Source: Pseudarthrobacter sulfonivorans (GTDB taxonomy: Bacteria; Actinomycetota; Actinomycetes; Actinomycetales; Micrococcaceae). From it: 64,000 nt of DNA. The stretch covers positions 62,001 to 126,000 of the forward strand of contig NZ_JANFCZ010000009.1 of NCBI RefSeq assembly GCF_024391045.1, given 5' to 3'. Positions within the stretch are counted from its first letter, which is position 1, and each line of letters starts with the position of its first letter. The translations under genes were made by a program, and so were the position numbers. The notes under the pieces are model-generated. The model ran no database searches. It saw nothing but the letters and a program-made list of their open reading frames with translations, and was not told where the DNA came from. Positions 32,939-41,503 of the stretch are shown one piece after another.

Positions 32939-34924
32939 TCAGCCGGCGGCGGTCAGGAACTGTTTCAGCAAAGGCCCAGAGGTGGTGGCACCGAGTCCGC
33001 CGTCCTCGACGAACACGGCCACGGCCAGGTCACCGTGGACCGCCACAATCCAGGCGTGCGTCTTCGGGGGGTCTTCTTTGCCGAACTCTGCCGTTCCGGT
33101 CTTGGCACCCACGGGGGCACCCGGCACGCTGGACAGGAATCCGGCGTGGCCCGAGGTGACAACCGCGCGCATCATGTCGGACAATGCCGCGGCCTCCGCA
33201 GCCGTGATCGGTTTGTCCGATGCCTGGCCGGGTGCTTCGGGGGTAACGGTCGGCGACGGCGAGGCCGCTTCCGCCGTCGGCTCACCGGGGGTGCCGCCCT
33301 GCGCGCCGGCGTCGGGGTTGAGGACCAGCTGCGGTGAGACGGGGGCGCCCTTGGCCACCGCACCGGCCATCATGGCCGCCGCCAGCGGCGACATCAGCAC
33401 CTTGCCCTGGCCGATCATCGACGCCGCGTGTTCGGTTCCGGCAGCCTCGCCGGGGACGGAGCCGAGGAAGGCCACGGCACCCAGCGACGGGGCTTCGACG
33501 GCCACGCCCATGGCCACCGCGGCAGACTCCAACTGGGCCTGGGTGACTTTGTCCCGGGCCGCGATAAACGCTGTGTTGCAGGAATGGGCAAACGCATCGC
33601 GGAGGGCCACGGACCCCAGTGAACTTTCCGGGTAGCCTTCGGAGTTTTTGAACGTGCGGCCGTCCACGTCCAGGGTGGGGGTGCACTCGACCTTGGAATC
33701 GGGCGTCATCCCATTGCGGAACATCGCCAGTGAGTCAACCATCTTGAAGATGGACCCGGGTGCGTACTGGCCCAGCATGGCGGTGTTGTAGCCGTTGCTT
33801 CCCGGCCCGGAAGCGGCAGCCAGCACCGCGCCGGTGGAGGGCCGGATCGCCACAATGGCTGAGGCGGGACCCACGCCGGCCAGGGTGCTCTCTGCCAGGG
33901 ACTGGAGGTTCGGGTCCAGGGTGGTTTTCAGCGCTGTACCAGGTTTGGCTGCGGTTTGGAAGACCACGCGGCGCGGATCCGTCCCGGCCGCGCCGATCTG
34001 TTCGCGGGTGAGGTCTGCCCGCTGCGCACGGATTACGACGGCCTCGGTTCCGCGGAGCTGGGCGTCGTACTGCTGCTGCAGCCCGCCGATGCCCGTTACG
34101 TCGCCGGCGCTCAGCGCCCCGGCCGAGGCTGCAATCTGTTCTGCACTGGCCTCGCCGACGGAACCCAGGACTGCCCGGGCAAAGGTGCGGCTGGGCGCGA
34201 GCGGCTGGCTTTCCTTGATGGCACGGCCACCGGGGACGGCCGCGATTTGCTCATCGGTGATGGTGCGGCCTTCTTCACGCAGGGTGATGGCCGGGACAAA
34301 GGCCTGGGCGCCCGACGCCGAAACCTGCTGCGCGTAGGCCGAGGCATCCACACCAACAAGTTCGGCCAGCTTGGTGGCGGACGCGGTTGCGTCGGCTGAG
34401 CCGAGGAGCGGCTTGTCAATACCCACCTTCACCACGGGGCGGTAGGTGACCAGCTTCGCGTCGCCCGCGCCAAGGATGTCAGCGCGCTGCGGGGACTGGG
34501 TCCCTTTGGTGAGGATTTCGTTGTCTGCGAGTTCGGGCACCAGGGATGCAGGGTTCCAGACGGTCAGCCATTTGTCCCCGGACTTCGTGAACTCGGCGTA
34601 GGTGGTGTATTTCCACTCACCTGAGCCGATCGTCCAGGTGTAGTTGAGCGGAACAGTGGCGGTCTTGCCACTCAGCGACAGGTCGCCGGCTTCCACCACG
34701 GGCTTGTCCGGGTCGAGCGCCTTGAAAACATCCTGGACCTGTTGCTTGGCGACGGCGGAATCCTTGCCGTCAAAGGCGACGGATCCGACGTCGAGGGAAG
34801 ACACCGCGGCGGCGAACTGCTGTGCCGCACTCTGGGCTCCCCCCTTGCCATCGTCGCAGGCCACCAGGGAGGCGCCGAGTATGAGACCAGCCATGGCAAG
34901 TGAAAGTTTCTTTGAGTTCCCCAC
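32939..34924 (-). CDS. Penicillin-binding lipoprotein (class B, MecA-N/NTF2-like N-terminus)
   Basis: About 661 residues. GTG at 34924 gives the signal KKLSLAMAGLILGASLVAC, whose lipobox LVAC predicts a lipid anchor. An NTF2/MecA-N-like domain (residues ~25-140) is followed by a PBP dimerisation domain. The transpeptidase has the catalytic SIFK (Ser about residue 391), SCN in AFAHSCNTAF and KTG in GAKTGTAEFG, so all three active-site motifs are present. It cross-links peptidoglycan. The frame is open 29 codons further upstream, but that extension has no signal-peptide character. The upstream FAD oxidoreductase gene ends 58 bp before this start. Confidence 0.88.
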   Translation of the reverse strand: MGNSKKLSLAMAGLILGASLVACDDGKGGAQSAAQQFAAAVSSLDVGSVAFDGKDSAVAKQQVQDVFKALDPDKPVVEAGDLSLSGKTATVPLNYTWTIGSGEWKYTTYAEFTKSGDKWLTVWNPASLVPELADNEILTKGTQSPQRADILGAGDAKLVTYRPVVKVGIDKPLLGSADATASATKLAELVGVDASAYAQQVSASGAQAFVPAITLREEGRTITDEQIAAVPGGRAIKESQPLAPSRTFARAVLGSVGEASAEQIAASAGALSAGDVTGIGGLQQQYDAQLRGTEAVVIRAQRADLTREQIGAAGTDPRRVVFQTAAKPGTALKTTLDPNLQSLAESTLAGVGPASAIVAIRPSTGAVLAAASGPGSNGYNTAMLGQYAPGSIFKMVDSLAMFRNGMTPDSKVECTPTLDVDGRTFKNSEGYPESSLGSVALRDAFAHSCNTAFIAARDKVTQAQLESAAVAMGVAVEAPSLGAVAFLGSVPGEAAGTEHAASMIGQGKVLMSPLAAAMMAGAVAKGAPVSPQLVLNPDAGAQGGTPGEPTAEAASPSPTVTPEAPGQASDKPITAAEAAALSDMMRAVVTSGHAGFLSSVPGAPVGAKTGTAEFGKEDPPKTHAWIVAVHGDLAVAVFVEDGGLGATTSGPLLKQFLTAAG

Positions 34925-34982
34925 GGCGCTATTATGCCCCGTTTTGCAATCGCCGGTGGCGAGCCGTCCGCTCGGGACGGAC

Positions 34983-36428
34983 CTACGGCTGGAGCCCGAG
35001 CGCCGGGACATCCAGTCCGAATATGTCCTTCAAGGCATGCTTTGCCGCAAAGAAGCCCGGCATGCCTGTCACGCCGGGACCTGGCGGCGTGGAGGAAGAG
35101 CACAGGTAGACGCCGCGAACAGGGGTCCGCCACGGGACCGGCGATACCACCGGCCGCTTCAGGAGTCCGCGAACGTCCATGATGCCGGCGCTGAAGTCGC
35201 CGCCGATGTAGTTGCGGTTGTAGCTGGCCAGTTCTGCGGCGGTGGTTACATGAGTCTGCACCACTACATCCCGGAAGCCCGGTGCGAAGCGTTCGATCTG
35301 CGCGGTCACGGCCTCACCCATGTCCCGGGTTGATCCGGCGGGGACATGGCAGTAGGACCACAGGATGTGGCGCCCCGCGGGGGCCCGGCCGCCATCGAAC
35401 CGCGAGGGCTGCGTCACCAGGACATAAGGGCGGTCAGGATGTTTCCCGGCGGAAACCTCATTCTCGGCACGCGCGAGTTCCGTGCGGGTACCGCCCACGT
35501 GCACGGTTCCGGCGTCCGCCAACTCGGGGGATGCCCATGGAACCGGCCCGGACAGGATGAAATCCACTTTGCAGGAACCATTCCCGTAGCGGAATGTCTC
35601 CAGGGCGCGGCGGTACTTCTGAGGCAGGCGGGCGCCCGCAATGTCGAGCAGTCCGCGGGGAGCGACGTCCAGCAGCGTTGCACGGGCACCGCTGAGTTGC
35701 TCAAGGCTATCGATCGGCTCCTTGGTGCGGATGACGCCGCCGTGGGCCCGGATGTCGGCTGCCAATGCCTCTGCGATGGCCACCGACCCGCCCCGCGGAA
35801 CCGGCCATCCTTGGGCATGGGCCAGGGCGGTCAGCATCAGTCCGGCTCCCGCCGCCGCCAGCGAAGGCAAATGTGAAACAGCATGCGCCGCCACCCCGCT
35901 CAGCAGTGCAGGCGCGAGATCCTCACGGAACCGTGCGTTCCATAGGGGCGTCCCCTGTTCGAATGTCCGCAGCCCAAGAAGTGCCGCCGCCACGGGATCA
36001 TGGGGAATCCTCAGTAACTGGTGCTGGGTGAGGTCCATGACCCCGTCAATGCGGCTTACCAGCGGGCCGAGCAGCCGACCGTAGGCAGCACCGTCCCGGC
36101 CCAGTGCCTCCACTGTCCGCTCAAGCGAGTGATAACCGAGTGCAGCCCGGCCGTCGTCGAGTGGTGAACCGAATCCGAGCTCCGGAACCACCAGGTCGAT
36201 CCTGCGCTCCAGCTCAAAGGCCCGGAAGAAGGGCGAGGCCAGGGCCATGGGATGCACGGCTGAACAGATGTCATGCAGGTGGCCCGGCTGCATGAGTTCG
36301 GCGGTGCGTGTGCCGCCGCCGAAGGTCTCTGCCGCCTCATGGACTTCCACAGACAACCCTGCCCGGGCCATCACGGCAGCGGCGGCCAGCCCGTTGGGCC
36401 CGGACCCGACGATGGCCACATCAGCCAT
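34983..36428 (-). CDS. FAD-dependent oxidoreductase, phytoene-desaturase-like
   Basis: A 481-residue protein. The N-terminus ADVAIVGSGPNGLAAAAVMA is the FAD-binding dinucleotide fold, followed by EVHEAAETFGGGTRT with the Glu that binds ribose and the conserved GGGTRT turn. YLCSSSTPPGPGVTGMPGFF at the C-terminus is the FAD-closing motif of the CrtI/PDS-related group (NAD(P)/FAD-dependent oxidoreductases). No carotenoid gene is near, so a carotenoid role is not supported. It overlaps the start of the stop-proximal GT87-like gene by eight bases and is co-transcribed with it. Confidence 0.85.
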   Translation of the reverse strand: MADVAIVGSGPNGLAAAAVMARAGLSVEVHEAAETFGGGTRTAELMQPGHLHDICSAVHPMALASPFFRAFELERRIDLVVPELGFGSPLDDGRAALGYHSLERTVEALGRDGAAYGRLLGPLVSRIDGVMDLTQHQLLRIPHDPVAAALLGLRTFEQGTPLWNARFREDLAPALLSGVAAHAVSHLPSLAAAGAGLMLTALAHAQGWPVPRGGSVAIAEALAADIRAHGGVIRTKEPIDSLEQLSGARATLLDVAPRGLLDIAGARLPQKYRRALETFRYGNGSCKVDFILSGPVPWASPELADAGTVHVGGTRTELARAENEVSAGKHPDRPYVLVTQPSRFDGGRAPAGRHILWSYCHVPAGSTRDMGEAVTAQIERFAPGFRDVVVQTHVTTAAELASYNRNYIGGDFSAGIMDVRGLLKRPVVSPVPWRTPVRGVYLCSSSTPPGPGVTGMPGFFAAKHALKDIFGLDVPALGLQP

Positions 36429-37887
36429 GGTGCTTCGCCCCCCACGGAACGACTGCCCGGGCGCGGTTCAGGGGACTGAGGCGCAGCCAATCGGGCATGC
36501 CGTTGAAAGGCCCCCCTTGGGGGTCGTCTACATGGTGCCGGCGCACTGGGTCGTAGTTCGGATCGTAGATGTCCCAGACAACCCGGATCACTAAATATGC
36601 CGTTACGAGCATATGAGCTGCCACGGCCAGGACGTAGTAAGGCATGTCAATATTGTGCTGCGTCGGGCCGTGACTGGTCACCTGTGCCAGGTACAGCCAC
36701 ACTGCGGCCCAATACAGGCCCTCGACACCCTGCCACACCAGGAAATCGCGCCACCGCGGCCTAGCCAGCGCCAGAAGCGGTACCAGCCAAAGCACAAACT
36801 GCGGCGAATAGACCTTGTTGGTGAGGATGAGGGCGGCTACCAACAGGAACGCCAGCTGGGCCAGTCGCGGCCGCCGGGGGGCCGTCAGGGCAATGTAGGC
36901 CACAGCCGCGCACGCCAGCAGGAAGAAGGCCAGCGCCAGTATGTTGATGGCTGCCGGGTCAAGGACGTTCCAGCGCAGGCGCCGGGCCACCAGGTTGTAG
37001 GCAAACCAGGCCGAACCGTAGCCGGCCTCGCGGGACTCGGCGGATCCCAGGGAATACGCCCAACCGACAGGATTGGCTACGGCCACAGGCACGTTGACGG
37101 CCAACCAGGCCGCCCCGCCGGTCACGGCCGTGCGAAAGAATGTCCGGAACTGCCCGGTGCGGAGGGACAGGAGGAAGACGGCGACTAAAACCAGGGCCGC
37201 ATAGGGGTTGGCGGCTGCCGCCAGGCCGATCAGGACACCGGCAAACGCCAGGCGCCCCTGCGCGAAACAGAGCATCCCCACGGCGAGCAGTCCCACCGCC
37301 CACAGATCCCAGTTGATGGTGCCGGCCAGGACAATGCCCGGTGCGAGTGCAACCATGGCCGCGTCCCAGGGGCGCCGCTGCGACATCCGGGCCGTGGCGA
37401 GAACGGTGACAATCCAGACGGCGGCTATCAAGGTGACATTGACGTCGAAATAGGCCAGGACGCGGCCGTCCGTGACACCGTCACCGGGGATAAGCCAAGC
37501 CGCGGCCCCGGCGATGAGACCCGTCAGGACCGGATATTCGAAGACGTTCCCTTGGGTGAGGAAGCCAAAGGGATCCTCAGCCAGGCCGCGATTCCGGAAG
37601 AAGTCGGGAAAATCGGAGTAGCAGGTGGCGTAGAACTGGTCCGGCGTCTGCCAGCCATTAACCCGGCAGTAGCCTTTGATGGCAAGCCCCGCCAGGGCCG
37701 CCAGCACCGTCAGGATGATCAGGACCCGTTCCACCGTAAACACGCCGGGGGTGACCATACCGGGCGCCGACCGGGCACCCATCGGGCCGCCAATCAGTTC
37801 CGTGAAGTTCTTCAGCAGCAAGTCACTGCGGCTGGGAACAACCAGGCGGGCCCGCTGCGGGTGCACCGGCGGCTTCGTCTCCTGCAT
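36421..37887 (-). CDS. GT87-like polytopic membrane glycosyltransferase
   Basis: A 488-residue membrane protein with about 10-11 hydrophobic helices. The periplasmic loop after helix 1 contains CYSDFPDFFRNRGL and FEYPVLTG, where GT-C enzymes carry their catalytic Asp. NKVYSPQFVLWLVPLLAL near residue 365 is a strong mark of the GT87/DUF2029 (mannosyltransferase) group. These use polyprenyl-phosphate sugars on the outer face of the membrane. It overlaps the oxidoreductase gene downstream by eight bases. A 47-codon ORF ends 62 bp upstream and could share the message. Confidence 0.75.
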   Translation of the reverse strand: MQETKPPVHPQRARLVVPSRSDLLLKNFTELIGGPMGARSAPGMVTPGVFTVERVLIILTVLAALAGLAIKGYCRVNGWQTPDQFYATCYSDFPDFFRNRGLAEDPFGFLTQGNVFEYPVLTGLIAGAAAWLIPGDGVTDGRVLAYFDVNVTLIAAVWIVTVLATARMSQRRPWDAAMVALAPGIVLAGTINWDLWAVGLLAVGMLCFAQGRLAFAGVLIGLAAAANPYAALVLVAVFLLSLRTGQFRTFFRTAVTGGAAWLAVNVPVAVANPVGWAYSLGSAESREAGYGSAWFAYNLVARRLRWNVLDPAAINILALAFFLLACAAVAYIALTAPRRPRLAQLAFLLVAALILTNKVYSPQFVLWLVPLLALARPRWRDFLVWQGVEGLYWAAVWLYLAQVTSHGPTQHNIDMPYYVLAVAAHMLVTAYLVIRVVWDIYDPNYDPVRRHHVDDPQGGPFNGMPDWLRLSPLNRARAVVPWGAKHHG

Positions 37888-37949
37888 GTCCTGAGCTTAC
37901 CGGGACGTTGCCCGGGTTGATCCCGCACTTTCCCCGGAAAACGCCGGAA

Positions 37950-38093
37950 TCAGCGGAACCCGAACATCTGCTGATGCACCAGGGCATACGCGTCTTCCCG
38001 GTGTTGGTCCAACAGCTGATCGTTGAATTCACGTTTCCCCGTGTAGGCAGGCAAGCGAAGAAGAAAAAGGGCCTTCTTGATCTGTTTTACCAA
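37950..38093 (-). CDS. Candidate small protein, 47 codons
   Basis: The frame starts at TTG, eight bases after GGAGG within AAAGGAGGTGA, which is nearly the full anti-16S complement and among the strongest ribosome-binding sites in the window. The peptide begins MVKQIKKALFLLRLPAYTGK and continues REFNDQLLDQHREDAYALVH to a short aromatic end (MFGFR). The first 15 residues are basic and hydrophobic; the rest is polar and helix-like. I recognise no family. Two direct repeats of TAGGCATGACAA lie just upstream. Codon use is ordinary. It could be a small regulator or membrane-associated peptide of the GT87-like operon. Confidence 0.5.
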   Translation of the reverse strand: MVKQIKKALFLLRLPAYTGKREFNDQLLDQHREDAYALVHQQMFGFR

Positions 38094-38119
38094 GTCAGTC
38101 ACCTCCTTTCGAGCGAAAA

Positions 38120-38183
38120 TAGGCATGACAAAATAGCCCTAATGAGCGCCCGAGAAATAAAGCGCGCACATTAGGCATGACAA
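38120..38183. repeat. Two direct repeats upstream of the 47-codon ORF
   Basis: TAGGCATGACAA occurs at 38120-38131 and 38172-38183, 52 bp apart. On the minus strand each reads TTGTCATGCCTA, so each contains a -35-like TTGTCA. For the upstream copy, TATTTC lies 18 bp further on as a poor -10. They may be promoter or operator elements for the small ORF. Confidence 0.35.
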
Positions 38184-38406
38184 TGCCCAATGTTTATGAG
38201 TGGTTCGCAAATGCGAATAAAAGCCCGAAAACGGCCGGGGGTGCAAACCCGGGCGCCAATGCAGACGCGGACAGGGTTTCAGCTTCCGAGCGAGGGGCTA
38301 CCAACGAGCGTGGGCCGGCAGCGAGGCTGCGCCAACGCGGGCCAGAGTATCGGTGAGGATGTGCCGTACTCCGGCGATGCCGCCGTGGGGGCGGGATCAG
38401 CCGGGG

Positions 38407-38502
38407 CTACGAGGCAAAGACTCCACGAAAATGGCGCGCAGAAGCAACGAAGGCCGGGGTGGCGTTGATGGTCATCTTCCATCCGCTAGTCAAAGTAATC
38501 AT
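38407..38502 (-). CDS. Candidate small protein, 31 codons
   Basis: The ATG at 38502 lies nine bases after GGAGG within AAAGGAGGT. The peptide begins MITLTSGWKMTINATPAFVA and ends in a basic and aromatic tail (SARHFRG, then VFAS). No family recognised. The 5' region holds two hairpins (38530-38557 and 38566-38591), so the message would have a structured leader. It shares the unusually strong ribosome-binding site with the 47-codon ORF downstream on the same strand. A regulatory leader peptide or a small secreted or signalling peptide are options; nothing decides between them. Confidence 0.38.
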   Translation of the reverse strand: MITLTSGWKMTINATPAFVASARHFRGVFAS

Positions 38503-38529
38503 TTCTCCCAACCTCCTTTTCTGTTAAGC

Positions 38530-38591
38530 CGTTGCTCAGCCGACTGGCTTTGCAACGCGCGCCGCGACCCCGGCAAAGCTGCTCTGGGGTC
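38530..38591 (-). promoter_or_regulatory. Two hairpins upstream of the 31-codon ORF
   Basis: CGTTGC pairs with GCAACG (38530-38557), with an inner AGCC-GACT-GGCT. GACCCC pairs with GGGGTC (38566-38591) around a 14-base loop. No T-run follows on the minus strand, so this does not look like a plain terminator of the phosphatase gene. The rest of the 783-bp gap 37888-38670 is AT-richer than the genes around it and shows nothing else recognisable beyond the two small ORFs and the direct repeats. Confidence 0.35.
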
Positions 38592-38670
38592 AGGAATAAA
38601 ATTACCCTACGAATGTGGCCGTCCGCCACTTAATTCGGAAAGTTTTTCAGGAATTTTTATAAACGGCCGT

Positions 38671-39255
38671 TTACAGTCCCCAGCGAACAATCGCAGGGGT
38701 CTTTTTGTCCCAGCCCAACGTGCAAACCTTCGCGGTTCCCAGGACGAAATGGCGCCCCTCCGTCGGTGCCAATTCAAGCCACCGTGCCGTAAGGATCCGG
38801 GAGAAGTGCCCGTGGGCCACAATGAGTATGTTGTCCAGTCCTGATTCGAGGACGCGGGCCACGATTTTGTCGGCACGGGCGGCCACCTCGTCCAGCGATT
38901 CGCCGTTGGGCACGCCGTGCGTCCAGATGAGGTAGTCGGGGTTGTCCTTCCGGATCAGGTCCGAGCTGATGCCCTCGTAGTCGCCGTAGTTCCATTCCAC
39001 GGCGAGCGGTTCGTGCTGGGCGTCGGGAAAGCCCGCCAGTTCAGCCGTCCGCCGGGCCCGGCGCAGCGGTGAGGTCAGGACGAGGTCAAAATCCACCTGG
39101 TCCAGGATCTTCCGAGCCTCCACTGCCTGCTGCTCGCCCTCGACGGTCAGGGGCAGGTCGGTCAGGCCGGTGTATTGCCCGCTCTTGGACCATTCCGTCT
39201 CGCCGTGGCGCAGGATCCAGAGCTGGGGGCGGGGGGCAACGTTCGGATCAGTCAT
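38671..39255 (-). CDS. Histidine phosphatase family protein (phosphoglycerate mutase-like)
   Basis: A 194-residue protein. LWILRHGETEWS near the N-terminus carries the phosphorylated His (about residue 17) and the Arg of the RHG motif. SPLRRARRTAEL supplies the second phosphate-binding Arg, EWNYGDYEG the acid/base Glu, and VAHGHFSRIL the second catalytic His. The short length and motif set fit a broad-specificity phosphatase rather than glycolytic phosphoglycerate mutase. Its start overlaps the stop of the CCA-adding enzyme gene (ATGA), so the two are coupled. Confidence 0.9.
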   Translation of the reverse strand: MTDPNVAPRPQLWILRHGETEWSKSGQYTGLTDLPLTVEGEQQAVEARKILDQVDFDLVLTSPLRRARRTAELAGFPDAQHEPLAVEWNYGDYEGISSDLIRKDNPDYLIWTHGVPNGESLDEVAARADKIVARVLESGLDNILIVAHGHFSRILTARWLELAPTEGRHFVLGTAKVCTLGWDKKTPAIVRWGL

Positions 39256-40760
39256 TTGGACTCCTCAGTGGGGGAAAGTTCGACGACGGCAGTGGGCTCT
39301 GGTGCTTCCGGAACCGGAGGTGCGGCCTCGGGCTGCCGTGCCCACCAGGCGAGCAGCCTGGCTTCAGCGTCCTCCGGCTGCAGCGGGCCGTGCTCCATCC
39401 GTTCCTCCAGCAGGAACTTGTAGGCTCGTCCCACCACGGGACCGGGTTTCAGTTCCAGGAGGGCCATGATCCGGGCGCCGTCCAGATCGGGACGGACCGC
39501 GTCGAGGGACTCCTGCTCGCGCAGGGCCGCGATCCGGTCCTCGAGGTCGTCATAGGCGAAGGCGAGCCGCTCTGCTTTTCGCTGGTTTCGGGTGGTGACA
39601 TCCGAGCGGGTGAGGCGGTGCAGCCGTTCCAGCAGGGGACCGGCATCGGTGACGTAGCGCCTGACGGCAGAGTCGCTCCAGCCGGCGTCGCCGTAGCCGT
39701 AAAAACGCATGTGAAGTTCCACCAGCCGGGCAACAGCCTTGATGGTGTCGTTGTCGAAACGCAGGGTCTTCATCCGCTTCGACGTCAGTTTGGCGCCCAC
39801 CATGTCGTGGTGGCGGAAGCTGACCGCGCCGCCCGGTTCGAAACGCCGCGTAGCCGGCTTGCCGACGTCGTGCATTAACGCTGCGAACCGCAGCACAAAG
39901 TCGGGGGCCGGGACCGCGCCGTCGGCGTCCGTTTCCAGGGCGGCGGCCTGCTCCAGCACCTGCAGGGAGTGCTGGTAGACGTCCTTGTGGCGGTGGTGTT
40001 CATCCGATTCGAGGCGCAGGGCGGAGACCTCCGGGAGCACGAACTCAGCCAGGCCTGTCTCCACCAGCAGGTCCACACCAACCCGGGGGCGCGCACCGCA
40101 GATGAGTTTGACCAGCTCGTCCCGGACGCGTTCAGCGGAGATGATCTTGATGCGCTCGGCCATCTGGGTCATGGCCAGCCGGACACCAGGGTGCACGGAG
40201 ATGCCCAGCTGGGAAGCGAACCGCGCGGCCCGCATCATGCGGAGTGGATCGTCGGAGAAGGAATCCTCGGGGGAGCCGGGCGTGGCCAGCACCGAGGCGT
40301 GCAGGTCCCGGACTCCGCCGAAGGGGTCAACGAGTTCGAGGGACGGCAGGCGCAGGGCCATGGCGTTGATGGTGAAGTCCCGGCGCAGCAGGTCATCAGT
40401 CAGCGAGGTACCGAACGCCACTACCGGCTTCCGCGACTCGGGATCATAGGCCTCGGCCCGATAGGTGGTGATCTCGATCTGGAAGCCTGCCTTGCGCATG
40501 CCGATGGTCCCGAACGCTCGGCCGATTTCCCAGAAGTTGTCCGCCCATTTTTTGATCAGCGCAACTGTCTGGTCCGGCGTGGCGTCAGTGGTGAAATCCA
40601 AATCGAGCGAGGCGCGGCCCAGGAACAGGTCGCGGACCGGGCCGCCCACCAGCGACAGTTCATGACCGGCATCAACAAAGCGCTGGCCGAGCTCCAGGAC
40701 CACCGGGTCCACCTGGAAATCGACGGTGTGGGAATCAGTCTTGTGATGTGCGTGCGCCAT
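39252..40760 (-). CDS. cca: CCA-adding tRNA nucleotidyltransferase
   Basis: A 502-residue class II nucleotidyltransferase. LSLVGGPVRDLFLG is the head GGxVRD motif, SLDLDFTTDATPD carries the two metal-binding Asp, and FTINAMALRLP follows. An HD domain (ALMHDVGKPATRRF) lies in the C-terminal half, suggesting 2',3'-cyclic phosphodiesterase or phosphatase activity for tRNA end repair, as in E. coli Cca. It completes or repairs the 3' CCA of tRNAs. ATG start; transcription is divergent from the Nudix gene across a 159-bp gap. Confidence 0.93.
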   Translation of the reverse strand: MAHAHHKTDSHTVDFQVDPVVLELGQRFVDAGHELSLVGGPVRDLFLGRASLDLDFTTDATPDQTVALIKKWADNFWEIGRAFGTIGMRKAGFQIEITTYRAEAYDPESRKPVVAFGTSLTDDLLRRDFTINAMALRLPSLELVDPFGGVRDLHASVLATPGSPEDSFSDDPLRMMRAARFASQLGISVHPGVRLAMTQMAERIKIISAERVRDELVKLICGARPRVGVDLLVETGLAEFVLPEVSALRLESDEHHRHKDVYQHSLQVLEQAAALETDADGAVPAPDFVLRFAALMHDVGKPATRRFEPGGAVSFRHHDMVGAKLTSKRMKTLRFDNDTIKAVARLVELHMRFYGYGDAGWSDSAVRRYVTDAGPLLERLHRLTRSDVTTRNQRKAERLAFAYDDLEDRIAALREQESLDAVRPDLDGARIMALLELKPGPVVGRAYKFLLEERMEHGPLQPEDAEARLLAWWARQPEAAPPVPEAPEPTAVVELSPTEESK

Positions 40761-40919
40761 AGTTACTTAAGCTTGTCAGAAACCAGCGGCTTGGCAGGCC
40801 AAAATCCGGTCAAGATCGCGCCTATTCCATCACGGGCCCGGAAACTGCGTCACACGCAGTCCATCTTGATGTCATGTTCCGGTCATCAAGAACGGGCAAG
40901 AGTCGTTAGAGTGGACTCC

Positions 40920-41468
40920 ATGGCCCATCCCGTACCGAGCGCTCCCGGCAGGAGGACAAGCGCACCGTTGCCGTCGGCAATCGGTGCACACGTCGCGCCT
41001 GCCCTGCACTCGGCACCGGCGTCCCTGCCCACGGTGGAGGAAATCTCCGCCGGCGGCGTTGTGGTGGACACGTCCGACGCCGAACTAAGGGTTGCGATCA
41101 TCGCCCGCGTTAACAGGGGCGGGCGGCTCGAGTGGTGCCTCCCGAAGGGTCATCCGGAGGGCGAGGAAAACAACGAACAGGCAGCCGTCCGCGAAATTGC
41201 CGAGGAAACCGGCATCGAGGGCGACATCCTGGCCCCGCTGGGCAGCATCGATTACTGGTTCACCGTCAGCGGGCACCGGGTCCACAAGACTGTTCACCAC
41301 TACCTGCTGCGTGCCACCGGCGGGGACCTCACCATTGAAAACGATCCCGACCATGAAGCCGTGGACGTAGCTTGGGTACCCATCCGGGAACTCGCCCGGA
41401 AACTCTCCTTTCCCAATGAACGCCGAATTGCCGACCTGGCCCGGGACGTCCTGCCCGAACACCTCTAA
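40920..41468 (+). CDS. Nudix hydrolase
   Basis: A 182-residue protein. The Nudix box is complete: PKGHPEGEENNEQAAVREIA, followed at once by EETG. EEISAGGVVVDT before it is the usual first strand. The ATG at 40920 (MAHPVPSA) is chosen; the frame is open far upstream only because it runs antisense to cca. About 40 N-terminal residues rich in Ser, Pro and Ala are not part of the fold. The substrate (nucleoside diphosphate linked to X) is unknown. It is 35 bp upstream of murJ, on the same strand. Confidence 0.88.
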   Translation: MAHPVPSAPGRRTSAPLPSAIGAHVAPALHSAPASLPTVEEISAGGVVVDTSDAELRVAIIARVNRGGRLEWCLPKGHPEGEENNEQAAVREIAEETGIEGDILAPLGSIDYWFTVSGHRVHKTVHHYLLRATGGDLTIENDPDHEAVDVAWVPIRELARKLSFPNERRIADLARDVLPEHL

Positions 41469-41503
41469 ACCTGCCGCTGGCGGCCGGTGCGGGACAGGCC
41501 CTG

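Noticed and set aside
31336..33159. Long plus-strand frame opposite the ABC-F gene
   Set aside because: Antisense shadow of a clear ABC-F ATPase; no motif or ribosome-binding site.
37908..38174. 88-codon plus-strand frame opposite the 47-codon ORF
   Set aside because: No ribosome-binding site and no motif; the minus-strand frame has a far stronger start signal.
39969..40919. Upstream part of the Nudix reading frame
   Set aside because: It is antisense to cca, and Nudix similarity begins only after 40920.
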